The notes under the pieces were generated by a model. That model had not been told where the DNA came from. It did not search any database and saw only the letters and a list, made by a program, of their open reading frames with translations. A stretch of DNA of 64,000 nucleotides from Bacteroidota bacterium (lineage in GTDB: Bacteria; Bacteroidota; Ignavibacteria; Kapaibacteriales; UBA2268), in assembly GCA_004322215.1 (NCBI GenBank), contig SCSM01000016.1:106059-170058 (forward strand), given 5' to 3'. Each line of letters starts with the position of its first letter. Positions within the stretch are counted from its first letter, which is position 1. Positions 38,327 to 46,395 of the stretch are shown in pieces. The position numbers and the translations under genes were made by a program.

Positions 38327-38410
38327 CTATAACCCCATGTTTTAACATGGGGACGATGAGGATAATACACCCTACCCTGTCGCCCCCCAACATAAAAGTT
38401 GGGGTTATTC
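38327..38410. repeat. Two-hairpin palindromic element with outer inverted repeats
   Basis: CCCCATGTT-TT-AACATGGGG (38333-38352) and CCCCAAC-ATAAAA-GTTGGGG (38385-38404) are separated by about 32 bases. The outer ATAACCCC and GGGGTTAT can also pair with each other, so alternative folds are possible. It resembles a REP-type or non-autonomous mobile element, but no transposase is nearby. Confidence 0.5.
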
Positions 38411-38596
38411 AAAATCATCATAATCACACAAATCAAACAAATTATGGTTTGGACATTTTGCCATTTAATATAACCACAATTCAAAACTTAGCACTCAACA
38501 CTCAAACTTAAAATAAAAACCATTTTAAAACCATTTTCTTTTTATATCATTCCTTCCGGCTTACCTTTGCCCCGCTCGTTCTTTGAAATTCCGGGA

Positions 38597-38830
38597 TGAA
38601 TAGCCACTATCTTCAGATAGTGGAGTTTGGTTTCCAGCACCACACGACTTTAGTCACTTAATGTCACAACCGATAGGACATCAATAGGACAAAATGAGAC
38701 AAAACAGGACAAAATAAGACAAAAATTCCTTGTATGTAATATTCTAACTCCTTTCAAATCAATTTTATTTCCGGAGAGTAATGCAAAAATAAATAAAGTG
38801 AGGCAAATAGTGACAAAACGTGACATTTCC
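38597..38830. repeat. Inverted-repeat block, copy 1 (with phased GACAAAA motifs)
   Basis: This block is the reverse complement of 63761-64000. It starts with a hairpin CCACTATCT-TC-AGATAGTGG (38604-38623), then holds GACAAAA motifs at 38688, 38698, 38708 and 38718, exactly 10 bases apart, and further GACAAAA/GACATTT near 38811-38830. The reading frames in the two copies are not conserved, so it is not a gene. It looks like the end of a mobile or palindromic element. Confidence 0.75.
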
Positions 38831-39058
38831 AAAAAACTCTCTGCGAAATTCTGTGTGAAACTCAGCGTAATCCTGTGAAATATTAGTGTTTATACGGACA
38901 TCTTGATATGTTACCAAATCAAGAACAAAATCATAATGATAAAAACAATTCAGAATTTAGCATTCAGAACTCAGAATTTTTTTAATCCAATTGCTAATCT
39001 TAAATTTATTTTTTTTTACAAAGACATATTACTTAAAATAGAATTAGCGGAGGAATAA

Positions 39059-40243
39059 TTGAAATCTATCAGGAACTTTTCATTCGACACAAAATGCGTT
39101 CATGCAGGAACTAAGGAAGACCAATACGGCTCAGTAATCACACCGATTTACCAGGTGTCAACTTTCAAATTCAAAAATGCAGCTCATGGTGCTCGGCTCT
39201 TTTCTGGTGAGGAAGACGGGTATATTTACACTCGTATGCGTAACCCCACTATCGAAGCTCTCGAGGACAGCATTGCAATTCTCGAAGGTGGTGCAAAAGC
39301 CCTTGCCTGTTCCAGCGGTATGGCTGCATCTCACACTCTCATCGCAACATTATTAAATAACGGCGACCATGTGATTTGCAGTGAATCTGTTTATGGACCT
39401 ACCCTGACTCTTCTTCAAAATATAATGTCACGCTTCGGAATAGAATCTACTTTCGTTGACACTTCGAATTCTGAAAACGTAAAAAATGCCCTGAAACCCA
39501 ATACCAAGCTTGTTTTTGTCGAAACTCCCGGCAATCCCACTTTAGTAATTTCCGATTTACAGCAAATTGCGGATTTAGCTCATAACCACAGGGCAAAATT
39601 GGCTGTTGACAATACTTTTATGAGTCCCGTTTTGCAGAATCCATTCAAATTCGGAGCGGATTATATCATTCACAGTTTAACGAAATTTCTGAATGGTCAT
39701 GCAGATGTTGTCGGTGGAGTAATAGTATTGAAGGAGCAGAGTGATTTTGAAAAGTTCCGAAAAAGTTTGAATCAATTCGGTGGTGTTCTCGAACCGTTCA
39801 ATTCATTCCTTGTTCATCGTGGTATCAAAACCCTGAAAATCAGGATGGAAAGGCATTGTCAGAATGCACAAAAAATTGCAGAATACCTTGAATCGCATAA
39901 ACAAGTTGAGTGGGTGAGTTTTCCCGGTCTGCCAAGCCATCCTCAATATGAACTTGCCAAAAAGCAGATGTATGGTCCGGGTGGAATGATTTCATTCGAA
40001 CTGAAAAATGGCTTGGAAGCAGGAAAAATTCTGATGGACAATGTTCGTATTTGGCAGCTTGCTGTTTCGCTTGGTGGTGTGGAATCGTTAATACAGCATC
40101 CGGCTTCGATGACTCACGCAAGCATGGGCAAGGAAGCCCGCGAAAAAGCAAGTATCACCGACGGCTTGGTTCGTCTGTCAATAGGAATTGAAGATGCCGG
40201 TGAATTAATCGAAGGACTCGAAGAAGGTTTCAGTAAAATTTAA
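39059..40243 (+). CDS. Cys/Met-metabolism PLP-dependent enzyme (gamma-lyase or synthase)
   Basis: A 394-residue fold-type I PLP enzyme. The PLP lysine is K209 in HSLTKFLNGHADVVGG. D184 contacts the pyridine ring, and Y112 and the TRMRNPT motif are family features. It belongs to the cystathionine gamma-lyase, methionine gamma-lyase and O-acetylhomoserine sulfhydrylase group. At the position where methionine gamma-lyase has its key Cys the sequence is VYGPT, so a methionine lyase is less favoured. The start is a TTG at 39059, chosen because a strong GGAGG ribosome site sits 7 bases upstream and no ATG is available. Confidence 0.9.
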   Translation: MKSIRNFSFDTKCVHAGTKEDQYGSVITPIYQVSTFKFKNAAHGARLFSGEEDGYIYTRMRNPTIEALEDSIAILEGGAKALACSSGMAASHTLIATLLNNGDHVICSESVYGPTLTLLQNIMSRFGIESTFVDTSNSENVKNALKPNTKLVFVETPGNPTLVISDLQQIADLAHNHRAKLAVDNTFMSPVLQNPFKFGADYIIHSLTKFLNGHADVVGGVIVLKEQSDFEKFRKSLNQFGGVLEPFNSFLVHRGIKTLKIRMERHCQNAQKIAEYLESHKQVEWVSFPGLPSHPQYELAKKQMYGPGGMISFELKNGLEAGKILMDNVRIWQLAVSLGGVESLIQHPASMTHASMGKEAREKASITDGLVRLSIGIEDAGELIEGLEEGFSKI

Positions 40244-40267
40244 TAGAAATGATTTTATCAAAATGTA

Positions 40268-40289
40268 GGGACACAGCATTCTGTGTCCC
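40268..40289. terminator. GGGACACAG hairpin between convergent genes
   Basis: GGGACACAG-CATT-CTGTGTCCC forms a 9-bp stem between the PLP enzyme and the convergent PhoH gene. It is a relative of the GGGACAGAAC-type palindromes in the rimO repeats at 34840 and 35774. It may act as a bidirectional terminator, though T tracts are weak. Confidence 0.55.
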
Positions 40290-40326
40290 CAAAAGTAACA
40301 AATAGTTTAACATTACAAAAAAAAAT

Positions 40327-41085
40327 TTAATTCAATTTATTCTTAGGTAAAATATTTTCAGCTTTCAGCTTTTCGTATTTTTCTGTGATTTCAATCAGGA
40401 TTTTATTTCTGACAATATCCTTTCTCGTGAATTCGAATAAGCCCACTCCGTCAATTCCTTTTGCAATGTATTCGACAAAGAAAGGAAATGCAACGTGATT
40501 AGCATTAATATCATATTGATGAACATCACCTGAGATAAGCACCTTGCTATTCACTCCCATTCTGGTTATGAAAAGCATTATTTGCCTAATGTCTGCGTTT
40601 TGTGCCTCGTCCAGAATCATTAACGCATTATCGAATGTTGCTCCACGCATATAGGCAAGAGGTCTGAACTCGACTACTTCCTGTTCGATTAGCTTTTCAA
40701 GATTTTGCTTTTTAATCATTTTCAGCATTGAAATTTTAAAGCTCTCATAATGCGGGTCGATCTTCTGCTCGATGTTCCCCGGCAATGCACCAAGCTTTTC
40801 ACCTGCTTCCTGAATCGGTTTTGTGAATATTATTTTCTCGAAGTGATTCTCTCTCAAGCTGCGAATAGCGTAATACGAATCTATGAAAGTCTTGCTCGTC
40901 CCGGCAGGCCCGGTAATGATAATAACATCATGGTTATCAATCAGGCTTATGAGTTCTATTTGCCTTTCTCTTAATGTAATGTTGTCGAGGGCATTCGAGG
41001 GGATATGTCTCTTTTGCTGTTCCTGGTGCGAAAATGAATCTATATGTATCTGTACAGTCCTGTGATTCTTTCTTCTTTTTCCCAT
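40327..41085 (-). CDS. PhoH-like ATPase
   Basis: A 252-residue PhoH-family P-loop ATPase with Walker A GPAGTSKT (59-66), Walker B MILDEAQNA and sensor ISGDVHQYD. PhoH proteins are related to superfamily 1 helicases and are linked to RNA metabolism. No RNA-binding KH domain is attached, and the N-terminal tail is short and basic. An ATG start with 34 bases to the next upstream gene suggests possible co-transcription with the hypothetical secreted protein. Confidence 0.93.
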   Translation of the reverse strand: MGKRRKNHRTVQIHIDSFSHQEQQKRHIPSNALDNITLRERQIELISLIDNHDVIIITGPAGTSKTFIDSYYAIRSLRENHFEKIIFTKPIQEAGEKLGALPGNIEQKIDPHYESFKISMLKMIKKQNLEKLIEQEVVEFRPLAYMRGATFDNALMILDEAQNADIRQIMLFITRMGVNSKVLISGDVHQYDINANHVAFPFFVEYIAKGIDGVGLFEFTRKDIVRNKILIEITEKYEKLKAENILPKNKLN

Positions 41086-41119
41086 ATCAACCGATATTAT
41101 TTAACAAATCCGTAAATTA

Positions 41120-41794
41120 TTAATCGTGAAGTTCCTCGAGCCATTTCACCAGCTTGAATCCCTTGTCTGTACTTTGCAAAATGGCTTTTCCCATCAATAC
41201 ATTATCTTCGGAATCATAGCCGGTGATATTTACCTCCAAGAAGTCCGGCTCTATAAATTGGGTGAATTCATCAATCCATGCTGTTGAAGTAAAATCCTTT
41301 TCTCCACTGGAATATGCAGTATCACTTGTAAAAATCTCACCGTCTGTATTTCCATCCTTCAATTTAATGATATAGCAGGCATCATCCGATTTGATAAACT
41401 TATCACCTGTCCACCTGAAAATCCTGAATGAGACAGGACTGACATCAGATATTGCGTAATTTGTAACAAGCTCAATCTTGCCATCCTTATCAATATCACC
41501 TGCAATCTGTAATTCCTCGATACCCCAATCGGCATAGCAGAACTCATATTCTATGTTCTTATCTTCCCACAGGATTTTCCTTTTATTCTTAATTTTCTGA
41601 TAAACGACAAGATGATAGTATGAACCGTTATCGTCAGTGCGATGCTTTTTCAGGAAAATATTTTCTTTGACTCCGTCTTTATCGAGGTCAACATTGATGA
41701 CTTTATTGAAATCTTCTTGTGCGTAATTTGAATTTAAAGATAGTAATACAACGGAGGTAAAAAATAATAAATGTATTAATAAGTTCTTATTCAT
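41120..41794 (-). CDS. Secreted protein of unknown function with FG-GAP/EF-hand-like segments
   Basis: I do not recognise a named family. It has an N-terminal signal peptide (about 1-25, ending NYAQ). Calcium-loop-like segments VDLDKDGVKENI and AGDIDKDGKIELV resemble FG-GAP or VCBS-type beta-propeller repeats in secreted proteins. No sorting domain or lipobox is seen, so it may be periplasmic. It sits upstream of the PhoH gene and diverges from the YbaK gene. The 224-residue length gives only two or three repeats. Confidence 0.75.
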   Translation of the reverse strand: MNKNLLIHLLFFTSVVLLSLNSNYAQEDFNKVINVDLDKDGVKENIFLKKHRTDDNGSYYHLVVYQKIKNKRKILWEDKNIEYEFCYADWGIEELQIAGDIDKDGKIELVTNYAISDVSPVSFRIFRWTGDKFIKSDDACYIIKLKDGNTDGEIFTSDTAYSSGEKDFTSTAWIDEFTQFIEPDFLEVNITGYDSEDNVLMGKAILQSTDKGFKLVKWLEELHD

Positions 41795-41916
41795 GCTGCC
41801 TTAAAATATCAAACAACAATACAAATATATACAATTTTTTAAATTTGTTCAAAGTTTTTTCTGTCCCTGATTATTAAATTTGCTAATTATTTATATAAAT
41901 TTTATAATATTGTTGT

Positions 41917-42405
41917 ATGTCGAAAGATAAATATACGGTAACACAAGCAATAAGAGAATTGAAAGCAAAAAACATCAGCTTTTCTCCTTTCATATTCAAT
42001 TATGAAGATAAAGGTGGAACTGCTCATACTGCAAAAGTGTTGAATGTGCCTGAACATTCAGTAATCAAGACACTTATTATGGAAGATGACATAGGAAGAG
42101 GATTAATTGTGCTTATGCACGGAGATATGGAGGTTTCAACGAAAGAGCTTGCGAGATTTCTGAATGTTAAGACTGTGACTCCATGCTCTGCAGAAAAAGC
42201 ATTCCTTCTTACGAGATATGAATTCGGAGGAACAAGCCCTTTCGGAACAAAAGAAAAACTTCCGGTTTATGTAGAATCCTCAATTTTCAATTTGGAGAAG
42301 ATTTATATAAATGGAGGAAAAAGGGGATTTATAATTCAAATTTCCCCGGGTGATTTGAGAACAGCATTGAATCCGATTAAGGTGAATGTTGGTATTACAA
42401 AATGA
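41917..42405 (+). CDS. ybaK: YbaK/EbsC-family Cys-tRNA(Pro) deacylase
   Basis: A 162-residue editing-domain protein. The GTAHTAKVLNVPEHSVIKTLIM segment (27-49) contains the catalytic Lys (K47), and GTSPFGTKEKLPVYVES and the C-terminal ININGG-type end match the bacterial YbaK group. It hydrolyses mischarged Cys-tRNA(Pro) in trans. It stands alone, with a divergent neighbour upstream. A short overlapping reading frame leads toward the next gene, but that gene's true start is further downstream. Confidence 0.94.
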   Translation: MSKDKYTVTQAIRELKAKNISFSPFIFNYEDKGGTAHTAKVLNVPEHSVIKTLIMEDDIGRGLIVLMHGDMEVSTKELARFLNVKTVTPCSAEKAFLLTRYEFGGTSPFGTKEKLPVYVESSIFNLEKIYINGGKRGFIIQISPGDLRTALNPIKVNVGITK

Positions 42406-42451
42406 ATTATTTTTGTTAAATTCATATTATCATTTTTTTGGGAGTAATAAG

Positions 42452-43147
42452 ATGAGATTTATAATTTTGATAGTTGGAATATTGTGTTTGTCCTCTTTAA
42501 ATTTATATTGTTTTACTTTATTTCCTGCTGATAAAGAAAGACCCGATTATATTTTAGGCTTAAATTTTGGACTTCTCATTAATGATGATTCTGGTTATGA
42601 AAGATTATTTAAGTCTAATGGATATGGTTATAAAAGATATGGTGTTTTATATAATCTGGGAATTGGTTTTCATTCAAATATTGAATATAATTCGAATCAC
42701 TATTTTGGTTTAGAAATTTCTTTATTTATAGGAAACGGATATGCTCAAAGAGATAGTTTTATATTAGAATATCCAACTAATATTTTTAATTTCTTTATCT
42801 TAAGTTATTATTATAAAATAAAAGTATTTGATAAATTAGAAATAGCCCCAGTAATAAAAGGTGGATTAAGTTTAGGTGGCTTATTTATAAGAAATAATTC
42901 TGCAAAGGATAGTATCAGTTTTGAAGAAATTCACAATAAAAATATAATAAATTCAGAAGAATTAGTTCTTAATTCAGGTTTTGGATTTATTGGCTTAAGT
43001 ATTTTTTTTAAAGGTGATGCATGCATAGATATTGGATATTTATTTATGTCATCTTCGTGGGATTTTTCAGGTTATAAATTATCTGATATGCCCGACTATT
43101 TAATCAAGGGTTTATTCCTAAATTTAAATCTCAGGGCACCACTTTAA
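42452..43147 (+). CDS. Predicted outer-membrane beta-barrel protein
   Basis: I do not recognise a family. From the ATG at 42452, which has a GGGAG ribosome site, the protein opens with a signal peptide MRFIILIVGILCLSSLNLYC. Alternating hydrophobic/polar strands rich in Gly, Tyr and Phe follow, and it ends in a strand finishing NLNLRAPL, the profile of an outer-membrane beta-barrel. The longer reading frame from 42386 would put the signal peptide inside the protein and overlap ybaK, so I reject it. It is 231 residues. The following permease starts 18 bases later, so they may be co-transcribed. Confidence 0.7.
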   Translation: MRFIILIVGILCLSSLNLYCFTLFPADKERPDYILGLNFGLLINDDSGYERLFKSNGYGYKRYGVLYNLGIGFHSNIEYNSNHYFGLEISLFIGNGYAQRDSFILEYPTNIFNFFILSYYYKIKVFDKLEIAPVIKGGLSLGGLFIRNNSAKDSISFEEIHNKNIINSEELVLNSGFGFIGLSIFFKGDACIDIGYLFMSSSWDFSGYKLSDMPDYLIKGLFLNLNLRAPL

Positions 43148-43165
43148 TTATTAAGAATAATTTCA

Positions 43166-44392
43166 ATGAACCTAAAACTAATAAATTTTGTTTCACGGCG
43201 TTTCTCAATGTCTGCAAAAAGGCAGAGATTTCTGAACTTTGCACGCATGGTTGCTCTTATCAGTGTCATGCTGGGAAGTCTTTCTCTCATCGTTTCTTTA
43301 TCTGTTTTGGATGGCTTTGAAACTATGCTCAAAGAGAATGCAGTGAAGTTTACATCACATATCACATTGAGAGCTTTCGACAGCAAGCCAATCGAAAATT
43401 ATGATTCGGTGAGAAATGTTGTAAAGACAACTTTCCATCAAGTTAAGGCAATTGCTCCAATAATCGAGAGAGAGGGACTGATTCGTTCGAAAACTTTTGT
43501 GGAAGGCGTGTTGATTAAAGGCACATCAGAAAAATATGATATTACAAATGTCAAAAATAATATTGTTCAGGGAAAATTTCATTTCTCAAATTCAAATGCG
43601 AATGAACTAATAATCGGGAAACGTTTAGCGACAAAACTATCGGCAATGCCCGGAGATTCTCTTGTTTTATACACTATGAAATCGGGAAGCATTGATAACA
43701 TGAGTTTTCCTGAAATTGAAAAATTCAGGGTGATTGGAATTTACGAAACGGGAATGGCTCAGTATGATGATATATATGTCTATATCCCCTTTGAAAAAGC
43801 ATCTGAGTTTTTTCGTCTTCCACCAAACTCTGCATCATCATTTGATATAATGTTAAAAAATATAAATGATGCACCACAAGTGAGCAGACAGCTTGATTCA
43901 TACCTCGGATTCCCGTTCTATTCTTTTACAGTGTTTGAATTGCACAAAGCAATTTTCACATGGATTGAATATCAGAAAGCACCAATCCCTATTGTACTGG
44001 GTCTTATCAGCATTGTGGCTGTTCTAAATATCATCACTATTCTTTTAATAGTTGTCGTTGAAAAGACACATTCAATTGGAATACTCAGAGCATTAGGAAT
44101 GAATAACAAAAGCATCCTCTCAATTTTTATCGTGCAGGGAACATTAATCGGATTTGCGGGAACCCTGATTGGCTGCGGTATAGGACTTGCTTTCTGTATT
44201 ATACAACAGACATTAGGAATAATCCGGCTGAACGGAGAAATATATTTTCTGGATGTTCTGCCCGTGCAAATTTCATTCTGGCATTATGCAGTAGTTATAG
44301 GAATGTCAGTGGCTTTGTCATTTCTTGCAACGGTAGTACCATCATTCATTGCATTGAAAGTAACACCCGTCAGGGCTATAAGGTATAAATAG
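43166..44392 (+). CDS. LolC/LolE-type ABC transporter permease
   Basis: A 408-residue FtsX-type permease: first membrane segment at about 28-50 (VALISVMLGSLSLIVSLSV), a large periplasmic domain, then three C-terminal segments from about 270 to 400. The N-terminal SRRFSMSAKRQRFLNFARMVALISV is like LolE. Such proteins extract lipoproteins from the inner membrane together with the LolD ATPase and LolA. No ATPase gene is adjacent, so it must pair with one elsewhere. The single permease fits lineages that use a homodimer in place of LolC/LolE. Confidence 0.87.
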   Translation: MNLKLINFVSRRFSMSAKRQRFLNFARMVALISVMLGSLSLIVSLSVLDGFETMLKENAVKFTSHITLRAFDSKPIENYDSVRNVVKTTFHQVKAIAPIIEREGLIRSKTFVEGVLIKGTSEKYDITNVKNNIVQGKFHFSNSNANELIIGKRLATKLSAMPGDSLVLYTMKSGSIDNMSFPEIEKFRVIGIYETGMAQYDDIYVYIPFEKASEFFRLPPNSASSFDIMLKNINDAPQVSRQLDSYLGFPFYSFTVFELHKAIFTWIEYQKAPIPIVLGLISIVAVLNIITILLIVVVEKTHSIGILRALGMNNKSILSIFIVQGTLIGFAGTLIGCGIGLAFCIIQQTLGIIRLNGEIYFLDVLPVQISFWHYAVVIGMSVALSFLATVVPSFIALKVTPVRAIRYK

Positions 44393-44396
44393 AATG

Positions 44397-44423
44397 TTTA
44401 AGGTCACAAATTGCGACCTTAAA
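44397..44423. repeat. Palindrome TTTAAGGTC-N9-GACCTTAAA
   Basis: A nearly perfect 27-base palindrome with one mismatched pair near the centre begins 5 bases after the permease stop. Its core resembles the TCACAAATTGTGA-type cores at 44490 and 44803. It may be a terminator for the permease gene or an operator for the following ORF6N gene. Confidence 0.55.
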
Positions 44424-44428
44424 GAGAT

Positions 44429-44456
44429 TTAACCATAGGGTTAACCCTATGGTTAA
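44429..44456. repeat. Perfect 28-bp palindrome
   Basis: TTAACCATAGGGTT is followed directly by its exact reverse complement, with no spacer. It lies 110 bases upstream of the ORF6N gene. The lack of a loop makes an RNA terminator less likely than a dimer-binding DNA site, but the function is unknown. Confidence 0.7.
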
Positions 44457-44567
44457 GAATATAAAAAACAAGAACTTACAAACTTGAGGTCACAATTTGT
44501 GATAAGCAATAGAAAGATTTTGTATATTAGAAATATTATTGATAAATGATTTCAATAAACAATACAA

Positions 44568-45098
44568 ATGACAAAAAAATTACTACCAAAACCTCGAAAC
44601 CTTGACCTGTCCTTGAGAGAGGAGAATCTAATTAATCAAATCCACATGATACGTGGAGAGAAAGTAATGCTTGATTTTGACCTTGCTATGCTCTATGGAG
44701 TTGAAACAAGAGTATTGAAGCAAGCTGTCAAAAGAAACATAAAAAGATTCCCTAAAGATTTTATGTATATCCTTACAAAACAAGAATTTACAAACTTGAC
44801 ATCACAATTTGTGATGTCAAGTTATGGTGGTCTTAGACATTTACCATATGCCTTCACTGAGCAAGGCGTGGCAATGCTATCGAGTGTTTTGAAAAGCGAT
44901 AAAGCTGTGGAAGTGAATATTGCAATAATGAGAACCTTTGTTCAACTGCGAAAATACGCTTTTATTCATAAGGAAATATTCGACAGGTTAGACACTTTGG
45001 AATCGAGCTTTGAATCGTTAAAAGATTTAGTTGTAAAGCTAATCATACAGGAAGAAAAACCAAAGCGGAGGATTGGTTTTACTGCGGATGTTAAGTAA
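44568..45098 (+). CDS. ORF6N-domain protein
   Basis: A 176-residue protein with the ORF6N fold: MIRGEKVMLDFDLAMLYGV (residues 27-45), RNIKRFPKDFMY, and the signature LPYAFTEQGVAMLSSVL. ORF6N is a DNA-binding domain found in phage antirepressors and in free-standing proteins of mobile character in Bacteroidota. The coding region itself carries a 31-base palindrome at 44793-44823, and the upstream region carries matching sequence. No phage structural gene is close, so it looks like a solitary domesticated or transposed gene. Its role is unknown. Confidence 0.9.
   Translation: MTKKLLPKPRNLDLSLREENLINQIHMIRGEKVMLDFDLAMLYGVETRVLKQAVKRNIKRFPKDFMYILTKQEFTNLTSQFVMSSYGGLRHLPYAFTEQGVAMLSSVLKSDKAVEVNIAIMRTFVQLRKYAFIHKEIFDRLDTLESSFESLKDLVVKLIIQEEKPKRRIGFTADVK
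44793..44823. repeat. 31-base palindrome inside the ORF6N gene
   Basis: AACTTGACATCACAA, a centre base, and the reverse complement TTGTGATGTCAAGTT. The 35 bases at 44469-44503 upstream of the gene match 44781-44815 with three differences, so the upstream site repeats the left part of the internal one. The palindrome lies in the segment encoding NLTSQFVMSSY. Confidence 0.75.
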
Positions 45099-45141
45099 TA
45101 AATAATTAAATAATGTTTTTCAATTTATTATTAGGTACATC

Positions 45142-45528
45142 ATGAAACTCATTCTTATCTTCTTATTTCTTCTCTCATTCAGCATTTTTGCTAATGCAAA
45201 AACGATTAGCTCTACCAAAGTAGGTGGGGAGTGGAATAATCCCAAAACATGGGTGAAAGGAATAGTGCCGACTGAAAATGATAATGCAATTATCAAAGGA
45301 AAGGTTGTAATCAAGCAAGCTGATACTGTCCATAAGATTACAATTCAGAAAAAGGCAAAGCTTGTGGTTGACAATACTGAAAAAACAAGCTTTCTTGTTG
45401 AGACTATTGTAAAGATTTCAGGTAAGCTGCAAATCATAGACGTAGGTCATTTGAGAATTTGGGAAGATATTAAAAAAACAAAGACCGGAGAAATTGACAA
45501 TAGAGCGGTAATTGAAGTTGGAAAGTAA
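45142..45528 (+). CDS. Small secreted protein with a G8-like beta fragment
   Basis: A 128-residue protein with a signal peptide (about 1-19, ending NAKT). The segments GGEWNNPKTWVKGIVPTEND and NAIIKGKVVI resemble the start of G8/beta-helix domains that occur in T9SS-exported proteins. It stops before a full beta-helix or sorting domain could form, so it may be a truncated or single-domain relative. It follows the ORF6N gene after 43 bases. I cannot assign a function. Confidence 0.65.
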   Translation: MKLILIFLFLLSFSIFANAKTISSTKVGGEWNNPKTWVKGIVPTENDNAIIKGKVVIKQADTVHKITIQKKAKLVVDNTEKTSFLVETIVKISGKLQIIDVGHLRIWEDIKKTKTGEIDNRAVIEVGK

Positions 45529-46146
45529 TTAATTACATTTACGATAGTTATTTTTTGGAAAAAATTTTCAATTTTCAATTTTGCAATTTTCAATAAATTT
45601 TCAATTTTTTATTGTTGAAAAGAAAAATTTCCATCATTAAAAAAAAATGAACCAATCTATAAGGGATTATTAGATATTTTAAATTTATCATTTAATATTA
45701 ATTGAAAATTATAAATTTTAAATTAAAATTTTCTAATACAATAACGACTTTGCTGAGTACTAAAATTTATTTTTAAAGAAAGATTGGCGTCTAATATTCA
45801 CCATTGTTGATAATTACTCATAAATTTGTTTGATGATAATATGCACTTGTTTGGCTATATAAAAGCATTAATTCTGTATTCATTATTATTATATTAATAT
45901 TGAAAATTTATTTATCAGTTAAGCAGTATATTTAAAATAACTTACATTAGACCATCAAATTTTTCTCTAATATATAATTAATGTTAGTTTTCTAAGTAAA
46001 TGCTCATAAACAGCCACCGTTCTTTGTGGCACAAGCATTGTAAACCATAAGTCAGAACCGCAGATTAAACTGATTAAATGATTACGCGGATTTGGATAAA
46101 AATTAAATTGAAAATTGAAAATTAATAATTGAAAATTTTTTGGTAG
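45529..46146. other. Gene-free region upstream of the flagellar operon
   Basis: 617 AT-rich bases with no plausible gene. It includes tandem AATTTTCAATTTTTCAA-type filler at about 45558-45610 and similar at 46100-46142, and a stretch of repeated filler (GCAGATTAAACTGATTAAAT) near 46061. A sigma-54-like motif is at 46027. The main flagellar promoter should lie here. Confidence 0.7.
46027..46042 (+). promoter_or_regulatory. Candidate sigma-54-like promoter for the flagellar operon
   Basis: TGGCAC, then five bases (AAGCA), then TTGTA matches TGGCAC-N5-TTGC except for the last C of the -12 box. It ends about 105 bases before the first ATG of the operon. It overlaps filler-type repeated sequence, so it could be fortuitous. 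Similar sites before motA, a flagellin gene and the dockerin gene raise its credibility. Confidence 0.35.
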
Positions 46147-46395
46147 ATGGATTCTCAGGGAAAAAAATATTACGGAATTGATGCTAAGACAGACGAGAAA
46201 GCTGTCGTCGAAGCATTGCTCCATGATAAACAGCTTTTCGAGAATCCTGAACTAATCAGAAAAGTTGCATTTAATTTCTCTGAGGTATTTCCTGCCGAGC
46301 TTTTTGACGTAACGGGGGAAATACTCGATTTTATAAAAAGCATGGATGCTCAGGTCAGAATGGATTCTCAAACTAAAGAGGTGAAAGGTGCTTAA
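46147..46395 (+). CDS. Unknown 82-residue protein heading the flagellar operon
   Basis: I do not recognise this protein. It is 82 residues, acidic and helical, without signal peptide or membrane segment. The short segments VVEALLHDKQLFENPELIRKV and FDVTGEILDFIK look like amphipathic helices. It has an ATG start and overlaps the GTG start of flgF by 8 bases, so it is translationally coupled to flagellar genes. That coupling suggests a cytoplasmic role in rod or hook assembly, regulation or chaperoning, but nothing in the sequence confirms it. Its novelty is a reason to look further. Confidence 0.6.
   Translation: MDSQGKKYYGIDAKTDEKAVVEALLHDKQLFENPELIRKVAFNFSEVFPAELFDVTGEILDFIKSMDAQVRMDSQTKEVKGA

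Larger units (their letters stand above)
38022..39058. other. 1-kb gene-free repeat region
   Basis: No convincing gene lies between the T9SS gene and the PLP lyase. It contains AT-rich direct repeats of AATTCAAAAT type at about 38164-38198, a two-hairpin element at 38327-38410, an inverted-repeat block at 38597-38830 that recurs at the window end, and CAGAATTTAGCATTCAGAA-type filler near 38950. A ribosome site and TTG start for the next gene end it. Confidence 0.8.

Noticed and set aside
38239..38484. Minus-strand 81-residue frame in the repeat region
   Set aside because: It runs across two hairpins of a repetitive element, has no ribosome site and no protein-like conservation; it is an accident of the repeat.
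38650..38832. Minus-strand 60-residue frame in the inverted repeat
   Set aside because: The second copy of the repeat has a one-base difference at its start that breaks the same frame, so it is not a conserved gene.
42386..42451. Longer start for the outer-membrane protein
   Set aside because: It would overlap ybaK and bury the signal peptide; the ATG at 42452 has a proper ribosome site and a clean signal sequence.
45558..45610. AATTTTCAA tandem tract as a CRISPR-like or regulatory array
   Set aside because: Similar AT-rich AATTTTGAA filler occurs in several gaps (34950, 38164, 46100); it is low-complexity intergenic sequence.
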